Assembly: GCA_023014485.1 (NCBI GenBank)
Contig: JAJOZX010000196.1
Coordinates: 309,501 to 373,500 of the forward strand
Length of the DNA stretch: 64,000 bases
Source of the DNA: Bathynomus jamesi
Taxonomy: Eukaryota; Arthropoda; Malacostraca; Isopoda; Cirolanidae
Direction: 5' to 3'
Within the stretch, counting starts at the first letter, position 1, and each line of letters begins with the position of its first letter. Made by a program: the position numbers and the translations under genes. Positions 54,640 through 64,000 of this stretch are shown one piece after another. The notes beneath the pieces were generated by a model, which saw only the letters and a list, made by a program, of their open reading frames with translations, did no database searches and had not been told where the DNA came from.

Positions 54640-55818
54640 TGACTTCATTATTGCTACAGAAATCGACATTTAAGAGTACAAAGAATAATCAACTCCGTGA
54701 CCAGGCTTTTGTTTTCATAACACGTTTTGAAGGTAATTCTAATGAGTTTAATAAACAATAAAATCCAAAAATTACGCCAAAATAATTATTATTAAAAAAG
54801 CGTAAAAGAGATAGAAATACATAATAAGAACTTTAAACTACGCGTATATTGTATAGCTATAAAAGAACTTAAACTGAAGGGCTTATGGGTATAGCAATTC
54901 GCATAGGGTATTTTAAAAACCAAAATTTAAAGTCCATTTTAAATTCCGAGAAAGGACAAAAAACATGAGTTATTTCGAGTCTATTTGCGTAAGTCATTTG
55001 ATTCTGTGACTTACCATCTTTAGAGGATGAATTAAAACATAGAGTGAGTACCCTCCAGTGATTAGAAGATGAGTAAAATTTGTATAGGTAAAGCCGTGTC
55101 TACCGGGGGAAAAAGTATTTGACAAACCTAAACATTTAGTCAGGGAAAATTAGTCTATTAATTTAAAGACTATCTATTGATTTGAAGAAAGCTTTACCCT
55201 GGTTTATCCCCCCCCCCAAAAAAGGTCAAAATAACTAGAGAACCTTTAAAAAACTTTGGAAAATCTATCAAAGCCAATACCCATTAGTGAATGGGTATTT
55301 ATGCAATTCTTTGCAGAGGTTGTCACGAAGAATACAATAGAAACATGATCTTGGAAAAATGTATGTACAAACGTAAATAGCTTAAAAATAGAGTCCAACA
55401 GCTGCTCAATAAACATTTAGATGACCAGAATCCAAATAACACAACACGAGGACTTTTTGAAAGTACTGTACCAACAATACCAAATTCTCAAGCGGTCAAG
55501 AAAATTTTAAACGAAAATGTTTGTACCTTTACGAGCAAAGACAACGTAAAAAGAGAACCTTCATACTGAATCTAGTCAGATTTGACCTAATCTAACCTAA
55601 TTGAAACTAACATAACCTATACTTAAACCAACAAAGATAATAAATGTTGAATAAAAATTTTAGCAACACCGTATAAAAAAAAAAAATTACAGTTTTTGGT
55701 TTTATCGTCAAAGGTGTTCTGCTACTCCCCATCAAATGAACGATATAGAACTGGTCTGGCAAATGTTAAGACCCTTCTAAAAATTTTGAATCTAGAAGAA
55801 AAATTCTAGAATAATAAT

Positions 55819-55822
<4 letters not shown>
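54640..55822. other. Unassigned AT-rich interval
   Basis: Nothing supportable on either strand. Confidence 0.45.

Positions 55823-55856
<34 letters not shown>
55823..55856. repeat. (AT)n microsatellite
   Basis: TA tract. Confidence 0.9.
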
Positions 55857-55859
<3 letters not shown>

Positions 55860-56226
55860 ACTAATAACTTCAATACCCATCAGCCTTTTTACGAGCTCAG
55901 TAACTTTGTTTTCAATATCTTGTCTTGTATTCTGTTAAAAAATAAACGGTTTTCATCCAGTTACTGGAGACAGGAAGGCTTCTGTGATGACATCGGGAAG
56001 CTCTATAGGAAATTATCTGTCTATTTCCTTCTATTTGCTTCTTTTTATTAGTACTAGTAGTAGTATTAGTACAGTAGTACAGTAGTATAGTACCCAATCT
56101 TGTACCCAACCTTGCGTTATGTAATTTGAGGCTGAAATTATACTGTAAGCCCTCAACTTTTAAACTTTTAAATTTAAAATATTCATAAAGTTAAATTTTA
56201 ATTTTCATTACAATGCCGGTTGCTAC

Positions 56227-56230
<4 letters not shown>
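55857..56230. other. Unassigned spacer
   Basis: Short TAGTA-type repeats near 56050-56090; nothing else. Confidence 0.4.
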
Positions 56231-56289
<59 letters not shown>

Positions 56290-56319
56290 TGTACAATATA
56301 TATATATATATATATATGT
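56231..56319. repeat. (AT)n microsatellite, interrupted
   Basis: TA tract with a CTGTACA break at 56289; tail of the following reverse element. Confidence 0.9.
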
Positions 56320-56575
56320 AGGAAGGAGGAGGCCAAGGGCGAGCGCCGCCAAAGTGACCCATCCACAGAAGGAGAGAACTAAAAACAGTCTCCAAGGCCA
56401 TTATGCCAATTTTTTTTAGAAATTTTGAAAAAGTGTGTAGTGTGTAAAATGCATGTATGTGTAGTGAGGAATAAGGGTAGAAGTGTGTGTTTGAGAGTAT
56501 GCTGGACTGCTCACAGGGTAGATGAAACACGGAAAAAGATCAGCTAAGGAGGGCAATGACAGAGAAAGACGGGAG
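56320..56575 (-). mobile_element. SINE-like element with the LINE 3' tail
   Basis: On the minus strand, TTAGCTGATCTTTTTCCGTG and CAAACACACACTTCT match the start of the LINE copy at about 6351-6410. The end GGCCATTATGCC..., TTTTAGTTCTCTCCTTCTG, CGCCCTTGGCCTCCTCCTT matches its 3' UTR (7310-7378). The protein-coding middle is missing. It is either an internal-deletion copy or a non-autonomous partner using the LINE's end. Confidence 0.7.
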
Positions 56576-56782
56576 TTCCAGCACTCCCTGTCTCCTGGCT
56601 AACGTCCCCACCCCCCGGGGTACTTTCCTGGTCGATTGGTGTCTAAAAATATACTCCTATATGGTCAATTAAGTATTTGCTAGAGAGTATTGGCGTAGTC
56701 AGCCACTGCAGAAGCGGTGGGTCTCCAACCCTACAGTTGATGGGTGAAAACCTTATTTAATGTTCTTCGCCTTTTTGTTTAC

Positions 56783-56834
<52 letters not shown>

Positions 56835-56850
56835 ATATATATATATATAT
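56783..56850. repeat. (CA)n then (AT)n
   Basis: Compound tract: about 50 bp CA, about 18 bp AT. Confidence 0.95.
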
Positions 56851-57066
56851 GATACACACAGACCGTGCATGGAACAAGGAACTCTTCTGGGATAATTAAA
56901 TCCACTATAGTCCGAATAAGTAATGGTAAATGACAAATACCACGTCGGGCTAGCATCATGAAAAAGAAAAACTATGGTATTTGTCATTTACCATTACTTA
57001 TTCGGACTATAGTGGATTTAATTATCCCAGAAGAGTTCCTTGTTCCATGCACGGTCTGTGTGTATC
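56851..57066. repeat. 91-bp perfect inverted repeat (hairpin)
   Basis: Arms 56851-56941 and 56976-57066 appear identical in inverted orientation, with a 34-bp spacer. The arm text also occurs once, diverged, at 23836-23910. Confidence 0.95.
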
Positions 57067-57107
57067 ATAAAAAACTCAGGGAACCATTCTGAGTTCATTC
57101 CCATATA

Positions 57108-57205
57108 TATATATATGCATAAAACGACTCCATCGGAATTCGAATCCAGCACCATTTGAGTAATAGGAGACGGCGCTGCCACTAAACTATACGACAAGGA
57201 CAAAG
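57108..57205 (-). repeat. tRNA-like SINE head
   Basis: On the minus strand, GTATAGTTTAGTGGCAGCG (A-box-like) and TGGATTCGAATTCCG (B-box-like) at tRNA spacing, then a TATATA tail toward 57103. Confidence 0.7.
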
Positions 57206-57282
57206 TAAAAATTAGTAGAACCTGCTAGATATTTGAGCACCTGAAGGAATGCTGTCGCGTCCAGAGGTGTTTTCCGTACTAA

Positions 57283-57437
57283 CTCCCTTGCACTCGAAGT
57301 AATGGCAGTATTACTTTAAATTCTTTTGGTGAAACACTGCGGTTCCATAGACAGAATATCACGTATCAACACGTACGATTTTGCATAATGCAAAAAGATT
57401 TAAATGAAATTCTAACATTGCCTCGAGCGCAAGGGGG
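57283..57437. mobile_element. piggyBac-like MITE (155 bp)
   Basis: CTCCCTTGCACTCGAA and CTCGAGCGCAAGGGGG are inverted ends. TTAA stands at 57438-57441 and CTAA at 57279-57282 (altered TTAA). Confidence 0.65.
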
Positions 57438-57540
57438 TTAATACGATAAACACCTCTTCATGGGAAAGCATTATGCGTTCATTCGAGTGTCGAAGTATTT
57501 ACTAAGTTGTAATAATTTTTACCGTTTTGTTTCGTGATTG

Positions 57541-57592
57541 TAGCGACCTCGCCTTATACTCAATAGGTGCTGGGTTCGAATCCAGGTGCTCG
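57541..57592 (+). repeat. Partial tRNA-like sequence
   Basis: B-box-like TGGGTTCGAATCCAGG preceded by a GCGACCTCGCC segment; the 5' half is weak. Confidence 0.4.
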
Positions 57593-57898
57593 AATTTTTG
57601 CATTATGTAAAATTGTACGCGTTCACCCATAATATTCTGTATTTGTAGATATATGAAAAATTACTATCCTAAATATTCAATAGAAAAACATGTTACAAAC
57701 CACTGCGTACTTTTGCCCGTAAAATTTTTAACAACACGCAGCATATGTCCGTGACCATTCCATAAATTTTATATAGGCGTACTTTATACAGTAGCTTCGT
57801 TCATTTTTTATCATCGCTCTTCAATAGTTATAATTTACACATTTTAGCTGAACCGATTTTCAAGAAAAGCGGAACTTGTGTTTCAAAATTAAAATGAT
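57593..57898. other. Unassigned spacer
   Basis: Nothing recognised. Confidence 0.4.
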
Positions 57899-58224
57899 GG
57901 ATTAGTGAAAGAAAGCTACCCCCAAACGGGTCGGGGGTGGCTTTCTTTCATTGACACAATTCGGGGGTGGCTTTCTTTCATTGATCTGTACGTTATTTAG
58001 GTAGGTAGGTTATTTAGGTTAGGTTAGATTAAGGTGTGATATTTTAGTTAGTTTGAGTGAAAATATCATAACTCAACCTAACCAATCAATTCCTCATGAA
58101 GGTGTGTTTTACTTACATTCTTTACTTAGTGATTGGGGGGGGGGGCATTGTTTACTTAATCATCTTTTAGGGTGGCATTATTTACTAGAAACTGTTTGGC
58201 GGGGGGGGCTTTCTTTCATCGATC
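57899..58224. mobile_element. Fold-back element with palindromic core, copy 3
   Basis: Outer arms GGATTAGTGAAAGAAAGC and the inverse of GCTTTCTTTCATCGATCC. The core GGTGTGATATTTTAGTTAG faces AAAATATCATAACTCAACCT at 58034-58085. G runs at 58134-58146 and 58201-58208. GGGGGTGGCTTTCTTTCATT is repeated at 57924 and 57964. Confidence 0.75.
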
Positions 58225-58573
58225 CAAAATGATTTACGCCTCAAACTTTTATTTTTTTTATATTTTTCTCTGCCTCGTTTCATCAAAAAGAAAGTATATT
58301 TGATGGAGTTTCACCAATTCATTATTTTATGGATGTATCCCTAATTCAGTTGTTTTAGAAAGGTTTAATGACGTCAGATCTAGCGAACCTTTCTAAATCG
58401 ATGCAGGGAACGAATATTACTTGGGGAAAAAAAATGGTCCGAACGGTGAATTTATGCGCATTTTAAATGTTAATTTTAGCCACTTACTGTTAAATTAACA
58501 CTTGCTTTGCCTTCAGTGAGAGCTTTTACAGTAGCGCTAAAAGCAGCATTTTATAACGAGTAAAGGCAATTCG

Positions 58574-58574
<1 letters not shown>
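58225..58574. other. Unassigned spacer
   Basis: No feature recognised. Confidence 0.4.
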
Positions 58575-58610
<36 letters not shown>

Positions 58611-58612
<2 letters not shown>

Positions 58613-59183
58613 GGGTGTCCGAGAATTATCTGTACAAGTTTTGGCTGTTATTAAAAGTCAACCATGAAGTGTAGAAATTCCACTGTTGTCCCATTTTACA
58701 GAGAAACTCATTAAGTTTTTTCTGATAACAAGTTTTGACAAATTTTTCTTTTTTGTACGCGGGTGACAGACATTGATGATTTAAAAGCAAGAATCACAGC
58801 TGCTATTGAGCGAATTGATGTGGATATGCTGCAGCGTACATGGCAACATTTGGATTATCGATTGGATGTTTTGCGAATCACTGATGGTGCACATATCGAA
58901 TGTTTGTAACAACGTTACTTTAATAAAAGAAACTTTTGAAAATACAGATTCTAAATAATCTTGTTTAAGAATTTTACGTGTGTTATCAAGAATTTTATTA
59001 AAAGATGAAATTGTACAGATAATGTTCGGACACACTGGAATTTCTAAAAAACTTGTCAAAACTTGGTATCAGAAAAAACTTAATGAGATTCTCTGTAAAA
59101 TGGGACAAAACTGGAATTTCTACACTTCATGGTTGACTTTTAATAACAGCCAAAACTTGTACAGATAATTCTCGGACACCCTG
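58611..59183 (+). mobile_element. mariner-like element with long TIRs, deleted (573 bp)
   Basis: CCGGGTGTCCGAGAATTATC and its inverse, TA on both sides (58609-58610, 59184-59185), arms of about 130 bp. The left flank is (TA)n. Inside, 58764-58908 keeps the transposase C-terminus: D-I-D-D-L-K-A-R-I, then W-Q-H-L-D-Y-R-L-D-V-L-R-I and H-I-E-C-L stop. Catalytic blocks are missing. Confidence 0.88.
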
Positions 59184-59185
59184 TA

Positions 59186-59421
59186 TATATACACACACTG
59201 TGTGTGTGTGTGTGTGTGTGTATAAATGCATGCGAATATTTGTAAAAAAGTTTGATTACACAGTACTAAAAGGGATAACAAAGTGTATATATATATATAT
59301 ATTATATATATAAATTATATATATATATTCAATTTCCCGTAGAAACCTTTTTCACAAAAAATATCTCTTTTATTCTTTTTGTTCAAATGTGAGCCAAAGG
59401 AGCTTTCATAGCGAAAGTAAA

Positions 59422-59464
<43 letters not shown>

Positions 59465-60046
59465 GTGCGCGTGTGGATTAAAAAACGCACAATGGCTGTT
59501 TTTTACTTTAATGTTTAAAAGAAAAATATTATGCATTTCTGTTGTTTTTTTGGTTATTACATTTTCAACACGTGAAAATGAAGATTGAAAACGAGGTGTT
59601 TATTGGACAGAAGAGAAAAAAATAACTTTCATAATACGGATAGTAATAATAATAAAAAAAAACAAAAATAAAAACAAAACTAGGACTTAAAAAGTAACAA
59701 AATAAGTAATAATAAACGTAATAATAAAAACGATAGACAAAAATAGGATTGAAAGTAAACAAATACGAGTAGCGAAAATATCAATATCAAGTATAGCTAC
59801 AGACAAACATTTTTAGGCAATGAAGCCCAGAGTTTAGAAGACATAAAATTAGATTGATGAATAACTTGGAAATTGGATTGCCTGAGTCTTTAATCATTTT
59901 CATTAGATTGTCTTGCTAGTCTGGGAAGCTCGAGACATTGTGGTTAGTAAACATTTGCGAAGCCGAGCACCTTGGAGGTAACTAATGCAGCATTCTAAAA
60001 GCTGTTATTAAGCATATATATATATATATAATATATATATAATCCT

Positions 60047-60050
<4 letters not shown>
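59186..60050. other. Unassigned interval with (GT)n and (AT)n tracts
   Basis: (CA/GT)n at 59190-59222, (AT)n at about 59286-59328, 59429-59461 and 60014-60042. Nothing else is supported; the Phe/Tyr-rich frame at 59565 is AT-rich noise. Confidence 0.45.

Positions 60051-60052
<2 letters not shown>

Positions 60053-60098
<46 letters not shown>
60053..60098. repeat. (GA)n microsatellite at the LINE 3' end
   Basis: On the element's strand this is a (TC)n tail, as also at 54446-54464. Confidence 0.9.
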
Positions 60099-60100
<2 letters not shown>

Positions 60101-60439
60101 ACAAGGAGTTACAAGGAAAAGAAGTACCTCAAAAGGCCTTGCGGCCCATACCGAGGAGGTACCAATGGCAACGGGTGCCAGGGAAAATTTGTAAAAGTTT
60201 ATTTTTCTTTCAACTATCCTAGCAGTAGTAGAAAACTGGATAGAAAAGTAGAAGGCTCTCTCCCCACCCTCCGCTCCCTCCCTGCCAGAGGCAGGTACGG
60301 AAAAAGGTTGAAGAAAATACCTTGACCCTGGAAAAGTAGCCAAGGAAATTTTACAGGAAAGTGGAGAATATATAAATAGCTCTATATTTAGCTTGCTCAC
60401 AGAGACACCGAGCAAGCGAACTCCTGCAGAGTTTTCTGA

Positions 60440-60606
60440 GGTTTTAATCTTAAACTATGAGTGTGTTCAGTACTTTGTCTAGCCTATTTTTAAACAGATT
60501 TACACTTTGACTGGAAACAACCTCTGAGGGAAGTTGGTTCCAGATATTAACTATTTTATAGGAAAAGAAATTTCCGCAGACTGAGGTCCTAAATGTCTTT
60601 ACACAC
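60440..60606 (-). pseudogene. Second, diverged copy of the LINE C-terminal module
   Basis: After the ORF2 stop at 60607 the next codons read Y-K-I-V-N-I-W-N-Q-L-P-S-E-V-V and F-K-N-R-L-D-K-V-L. This parallels Y-K-I-C-D-T-W-N-R-L-P-S-E-V-V and F-K-K-R-L-D-E-I-L at the end of the ORF itself. Either a recombinant of two copies or a duplicated tail. Confidence 0.8.
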
Positions 60607-62330
60607 TCAAATAGTGTGCAAGATTTCGTCTAACCTTTTCTTGAACTGATCCACAGAGGAACTGTTCACAACTTCCGAAGGTAACCTGTTCCATGTGTCA
60701 CAGATCTTATACGTAACGTAATTCCCACACACACTAGTCCTAAACCGTTTCAAATCCAACTTCCAACCATTGTTGCGAGTTGGGTTATCATTTAAACTAA
60801 ACATACTTCTAAAATCGACATCGTTGAACCCTCGTAAGAGCTTGAAAACCTCGATCAGTTGACCGCGCAGCCTCCGAGTTTCAAGCGAAAACAAGTTCAG
60901 GGCGCGTAACCGTCGATTGTAGCCCATATGCCTAACGGAAGGGATAACTTTGTGGCCCTCGCCTGCACTCGCTCCAGCCTCTCAATATCTTTCCTGAGGG
61001 TGGGCGACCAGAACTGCACAGCATACTCCAGGTACGGCCGAACAAGGGAATTGTACAGTGAGAGCACAATCTCCTTGTTCCGAAACTGAAATTGCCTCCT
61101 GATATAACCCAATAGTTTCTGGGCTTTCTTTTCCACCTCTACACACTGTTTCGTAAACTTAAGGTCGCTGCTAATTAGCACACCCAAGTCCTTTTCTAAA
61201 TCAGTCACCTCGATATTACTGCCCAACATCGAGTAGTCCGACTTGGGATTGGCGTAGCCAATGTGCATCACTTTGCATTTACCCAAGTTAAACGGCATTT
61301 GCCATTTTTCGGACCACTCTCCTATCCTACCTAGGTCCGCACGCAGTTCCTCGATCGCTTCGGGCGTCCCAACATTGGCCCCAAGCTTGGTGTCATCAGC
61401 GAATTTGGCGATCCGACTGACGATGCCACCGTCGATATCATTTATGTAAATGGTAAACAACAGTGGCCCCAAAACGGAACCCTGAGGAACCCCACTAGTG
61501 ACCGAGGCCCAACCCGAACTAGCCCCTTTAATTACCACCCTCTGCCGCCTATTCCTCAGCCAGTTTTCAATCCACCTACCTATTTCCCCACCGATACCCA
61601 GCGCGCGCACTTTCGCCATTAGCCGGCGGTGAGGTACCTTATCAAAGGCTTTCTGAAAGTCGAGATAAAGTATATCAATCGCCCTACTCTTATCGTACTC
61701 ACTCAACATGACGTGGAAAAACTCGAGCAAGTTGGTGAGACACGACCTATGCCGTCTAAACCCATGTTGGGAGTCCCCAAGCAGCTTGTAGGAATCCAAA
61801 TGGTCAACGATTCTATCAGCTATTATCCTTTCTAATAATTTACCTACAACTGAAGTGAGACTAATAGGACGATAGTTCCCTGGACTTTCGTGATCCCCTT
61901 TCTTAAAGATAGGGGTCACGTTGGCCTCCCTCCAGTCACCAGGCACCTGGCCCATCACCAACGATTTGTTGAAGACTGTAGCCAGGTGGGGAGCCACCTG
62001 GTCGCGCACTTCTCGCAAAACACTGGGGAGAAACTGGTCTGGCCCAGGAGCCTTAAACGCGCTCAGTTTGTCTATTCTATGAGCAACGACTGTCGCGGTA
62101 CATCTAACACTATCCAGGCCAGCACCTTCGTGCCTCACAGCTGGCTCGGGGATGACGCGGGTATCCTCCCTGGTGAACACTCCCGCAAAGTACTCATTAA
62201 GCACATTAGCGATGTCCGCGTCGGAGGTCCGCAGAACGCCGCTTCCGTCCTTTAAAGGACCTATCATGCTTCTAATGGGCTTTCTACTATTAACATAACT
62301 GAAGAACTCCTTAGGGTTCCCTTGCAGAGG
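60607..62330 (-). pseudogene. CR1 ORF2 reverse transcriptase
   Basis: Copies element RNA into DNA at the nicked target. Frame 62267-60897 (456 codons) contains, in order: A-P-G-P-D (about residue 73), N-Y-R-P-I-S-L-T-S, H-G-F-R-R-H-R-S-C, Y-L-D-F-Q-K-A-F-D-K-V (first catalytic Asp), S-G-V-P-Q-G-S-V-L-G-P, and F-A-D-D encoded at 61392-61403 (catalytic pair). Then come L-G-V-L-I-S-S-D and S-L-V-R-P-Y-L-E-Y-A. A one-base shift near 60955 moves to frame 60927-60607, which ends L-P-S-E-V-V and F-K-K-R-L-D-E-I-L-H-T-I. All RT motifs are intact. The motif order matches the CR1/L2 group. Confidence 0.9.
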
Positions 62331-63385
62331 CTTGCCACCCGTAGTTCTTCGTTACGTTTCGCTAGCCTAACCTTCGCCTTCACTTCCCTACACAGGCGGA
62401 CATACGCTTCAGTGTTCTCGTGGGAACGATTGGCCTTCGCCCTCCTATACGCTACTTTCCTATTTCGGATAGCCGAAGCGATGCCACGATTGAACCACTT
62501 AGGCTGCGTTGAAGCAGGGGTGACCGGTTTTGAGGGTATGGCAGCAGACTGCAGCACCATAAACTCATCCCGGAATGCACTCCACACTCCCTCAACATCG
62601 CCGCCAACCTCTAACCCCATCTCTGCTACGCTATCCCTGAGGCTAACAAAGTTCGCCCGCCGGAGATCGAGCTTACTGCCTCTCGAGTTACTACGCTTCA
62701 CCCGAGGGACGCACACACGGAACCTAATAAGACCGTGATCACTCCCGCCCAACGATTCGTCAACGGTGAGGCCAGTGACGAGGTTGTCTTCGGTCGTGAA
62801 TACTAAGTCTAGAACGCTTTCGCCTCGTGTAGGCTCGTTGACCCACTGAGTGAGGAAGTTCTCATCAGCAAAGTCAACTAGCCTCCTCCCTTCAGCATCG
62901 GCAGTCCTGTTTTCCCACTTTATGCCGCGACAGTTGAAGTCTCCTAAAACTACACACACCCTATCCCCTAGCAGGCTACTGAGTTCGGTGTACAGGGCTG
63001 TATCGTCCTCGAGGAGGAGATGCGGAGGTCTGTACACCAAGATTAACCTATAGTTCGTCCCTCCCACGTTCAGATCGACGCCAAGCAGCTCCCGTTCCGA
63101 CCGGAACTGGCAGTCAACCGGACTCAACGTGTCTCTGACGTATATTAGTACCCCACCCCCCTCCCCACGGGTGCGGTCTTTGCGAAACATTCTATACCCG
63201 GGAATTTCGAACTCCCCAACGTAGTCCCTACGATCAGTATGAATCCAGGACTCGGTGATAGCAACGATATCCTGGTATTCTGATGCTAAGAGCGCCCGTA
63301 GCTCGCAAAACTTGTTCCTAATTGACCTAGCATTAAAAAGCATTGCACGGAGGGAGCCTTCCCTATTCTGACCGCCCCCTAGCAC
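62264..63385 (-). pseudogene. CR1 ORF2 endonuclease domain
   Basis: AP-like endonuclease that nicks the target. Frame from 63385: L-F-N-A-R-S-I-R-N-K (catalytic N), I-V-A-I-T-E-S-W (catalytic E), G-G-V-L-I-Y-V, Y-R-P-P, V-L-G-D-F-N-C-R-G (catalytic D/N), L-D-L-V-F-T-T and G-S-D-H-G-L-I (catalytic D-H). After residue 290 come Arg/Ala-rich helices joining to the RT. The last ~20 codons (after L-C-K-G) are read out of frame because of a shift near 62330; in the other frame the text continues N-P-K-E-F-F-S-Y-V. All catalytic residues are visible. Confidence 0.9.
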
Positions 63386-63629
63386 GACCCGTTTCCCGAA
63401 CAGCCAGGGCTGTCGGGAGTTGAAGAGCCCCTCACTAACGAGGGGGCAACTTCCGCAGGAGACTGAGCCCCCTCCAACGTAGGAGGAGGGTCACCCACCT
63501 GTACTTCGACGCACCCTTCAGTCGAAGGTATGTCCGCCACCGGCTCATCCTCATCTCTCCCGGTGGGGGCCCATCATCTCCCCGGACTCGACCTCACCAT
63601 TCTGTATAGGTGCCGGTCGAGCAGCGCGC

Positions 63630-64000
63630 CTAGCACACCTTTACCCTTGTATTGAGGTGGACACCATCCCTCTGGTAAAGGTCCCACCTACCCGAAAATG
63701 CATCGAAGGGGTCAATAAACTTCACGCCCAGCGGAACGCACAAGTCTTGTACCCTCTCGTTGATGCCAATGACCTTACTGAGCGCGTGGTCACTGACATT
63801 CATTCGCGGTAAAATACCCATTAACATTCCCCTGTCTGTCTTCAGTTTTAGATCATCCGCAAGAGACATGATCTCGGTGATGATCCCTTCAGTAAGACCT
63901 ACCCCACCGCCTTTGAGGAACAGGTCATTGCCACCAGCGTGGACAACGATCGCAGTCCTCCGACTAGCCACGCGCACCTTCTCTACCTCCTTCCTTAAGT
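63630..64000 (-). pseudogene. LINE ORF1 with SGNH esterase-like domain (partial)
   Basis: Minus frame 63977-63630 reads V-V-H-A-G-G-N-D-L-F, the G-x-N-D block III of SGNH/GDSL hydrolases, and ends D-G-V-H-L-N, the D-x-x-H catalytic block V. G-I-L-P-R lies between, as in such enzymes. Esterase domains are known in ORF1 proteins of CR1 elements, perhaps acting on lipids or RNP packaging (function not settled). The Ser block I is outside the window. A shift near 63640 sends the frame to a stop; 63390-63630 holds the ORF1-ORF2 junction with no clear frame. Confidence 0.8.

Larger units (their letters stand above)
60098..64000 (-). mobile_element. CR1-type LINE, nearly intact, running off the window
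   Basis: Minus-strand order: ORF1 esterase region (63640 to beyond 64000), ORF2 EN (62264-63385), RT (60897-62267), C-terminus (60607-60927), an extra C-terminal module (60440-60600), 3' UTR to 60098 and a (TC)n tail. GC content is far above that of the surroundings. ORF2 needs only two frameshift corrections (about 62330 and 60955), so the copy is young. Confidence 0.92.

Noticed and set aside
61890..62738. Plus-strand frames of 121 and 138 codons in the CR1 region
   Set aside because: Antisense shadows of ORF2, which has complete RT and EN motifs on the minus strand.

Overview
This window reads as repeat-dominated nuclear DNA from an arthropod, probably a malacostracan crustacean (inference from repeat content only; no host gene is identifiable). 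Long (AT)n, (AAT)n, (GA)n and (CA)n tracts, several minisatellites and many transposable elements (TEs) fill it. No rRNA locus, CRISPR array or bacterial-type operon is present. Long open frames of the YIYIYI or RERERE type are microsatellite artefacts.

Layout. 1-2.1 kb: a hAT remnant and a Penelope-like element (PLE) with a GIY-YIG domain. 2.4-5 kb: a hAT MITE and a broken mariner transposase. 5.2-12 kb: a dimeric tRNA-like SINE, a LINE 3' end, an 11-15 bp minisatellite, a second SINE and hAT pieces. 12.8-15 kb: two Tc1/mariner elements, one a nearly complete DD41D copy. 15.5-20 kb (minus strand): a LINE with EN, RT and a possible ORF1, split by two younger DNA elements. 20-28 kb: a 5S-rRNA-derived SINE, a tRNA-like SINE, small MITEs, a PLE piece and a palindromic element. 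28.8-30.5 kb: an apparently intact DD34E Tc1 transposon whose 342-residue transposase is split by one GT-AG intron. 30.5-38 kb: a duplicated Tc1 remnant, an inverted SINE pair and LINE pieces. 38.9-43.5 kb: two dimeric SINEs around a LINE that carries CCCH fingers. 47.6-50.9 kb: a 3.29-kb hAT-like transposon with long TIRs and a perfect 8-bp TSD, coding for a protein family whose function I do not know. 51-60 kb: LINE tails, two minisatellites, a 91-bp perfect inverted repeat and a mariner MITE. 60-64 kb: a CR1-type LINE on the minus strand, two frameshifts from an open ORF2, with an SGNH-esterase-like ORF1 running off the window.

The elements interact. Non-autonomous copies share ends with autonomous relatives (SINE-like element at 56.3 kb with the LINE at 6.3 kb). 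SINEs of different origin (tRNA dimer, 5S) share internal modules. Tc1/mariner insertions repeatedly lie at the edges of (TA)n tracts. Nesting gives relative ages: the hAT-like element split a SINE and was itself split by a mariner; a hAT MITE with a perfect TSD split the 16-19 kb LINE.

The strongest candidate for something undescribed is the 47.6-50.9 kb transposon. Next are the modular SINE set and the fold-back elements that share a palindromic core at 26.2, 53.4 and 58.0 kb.
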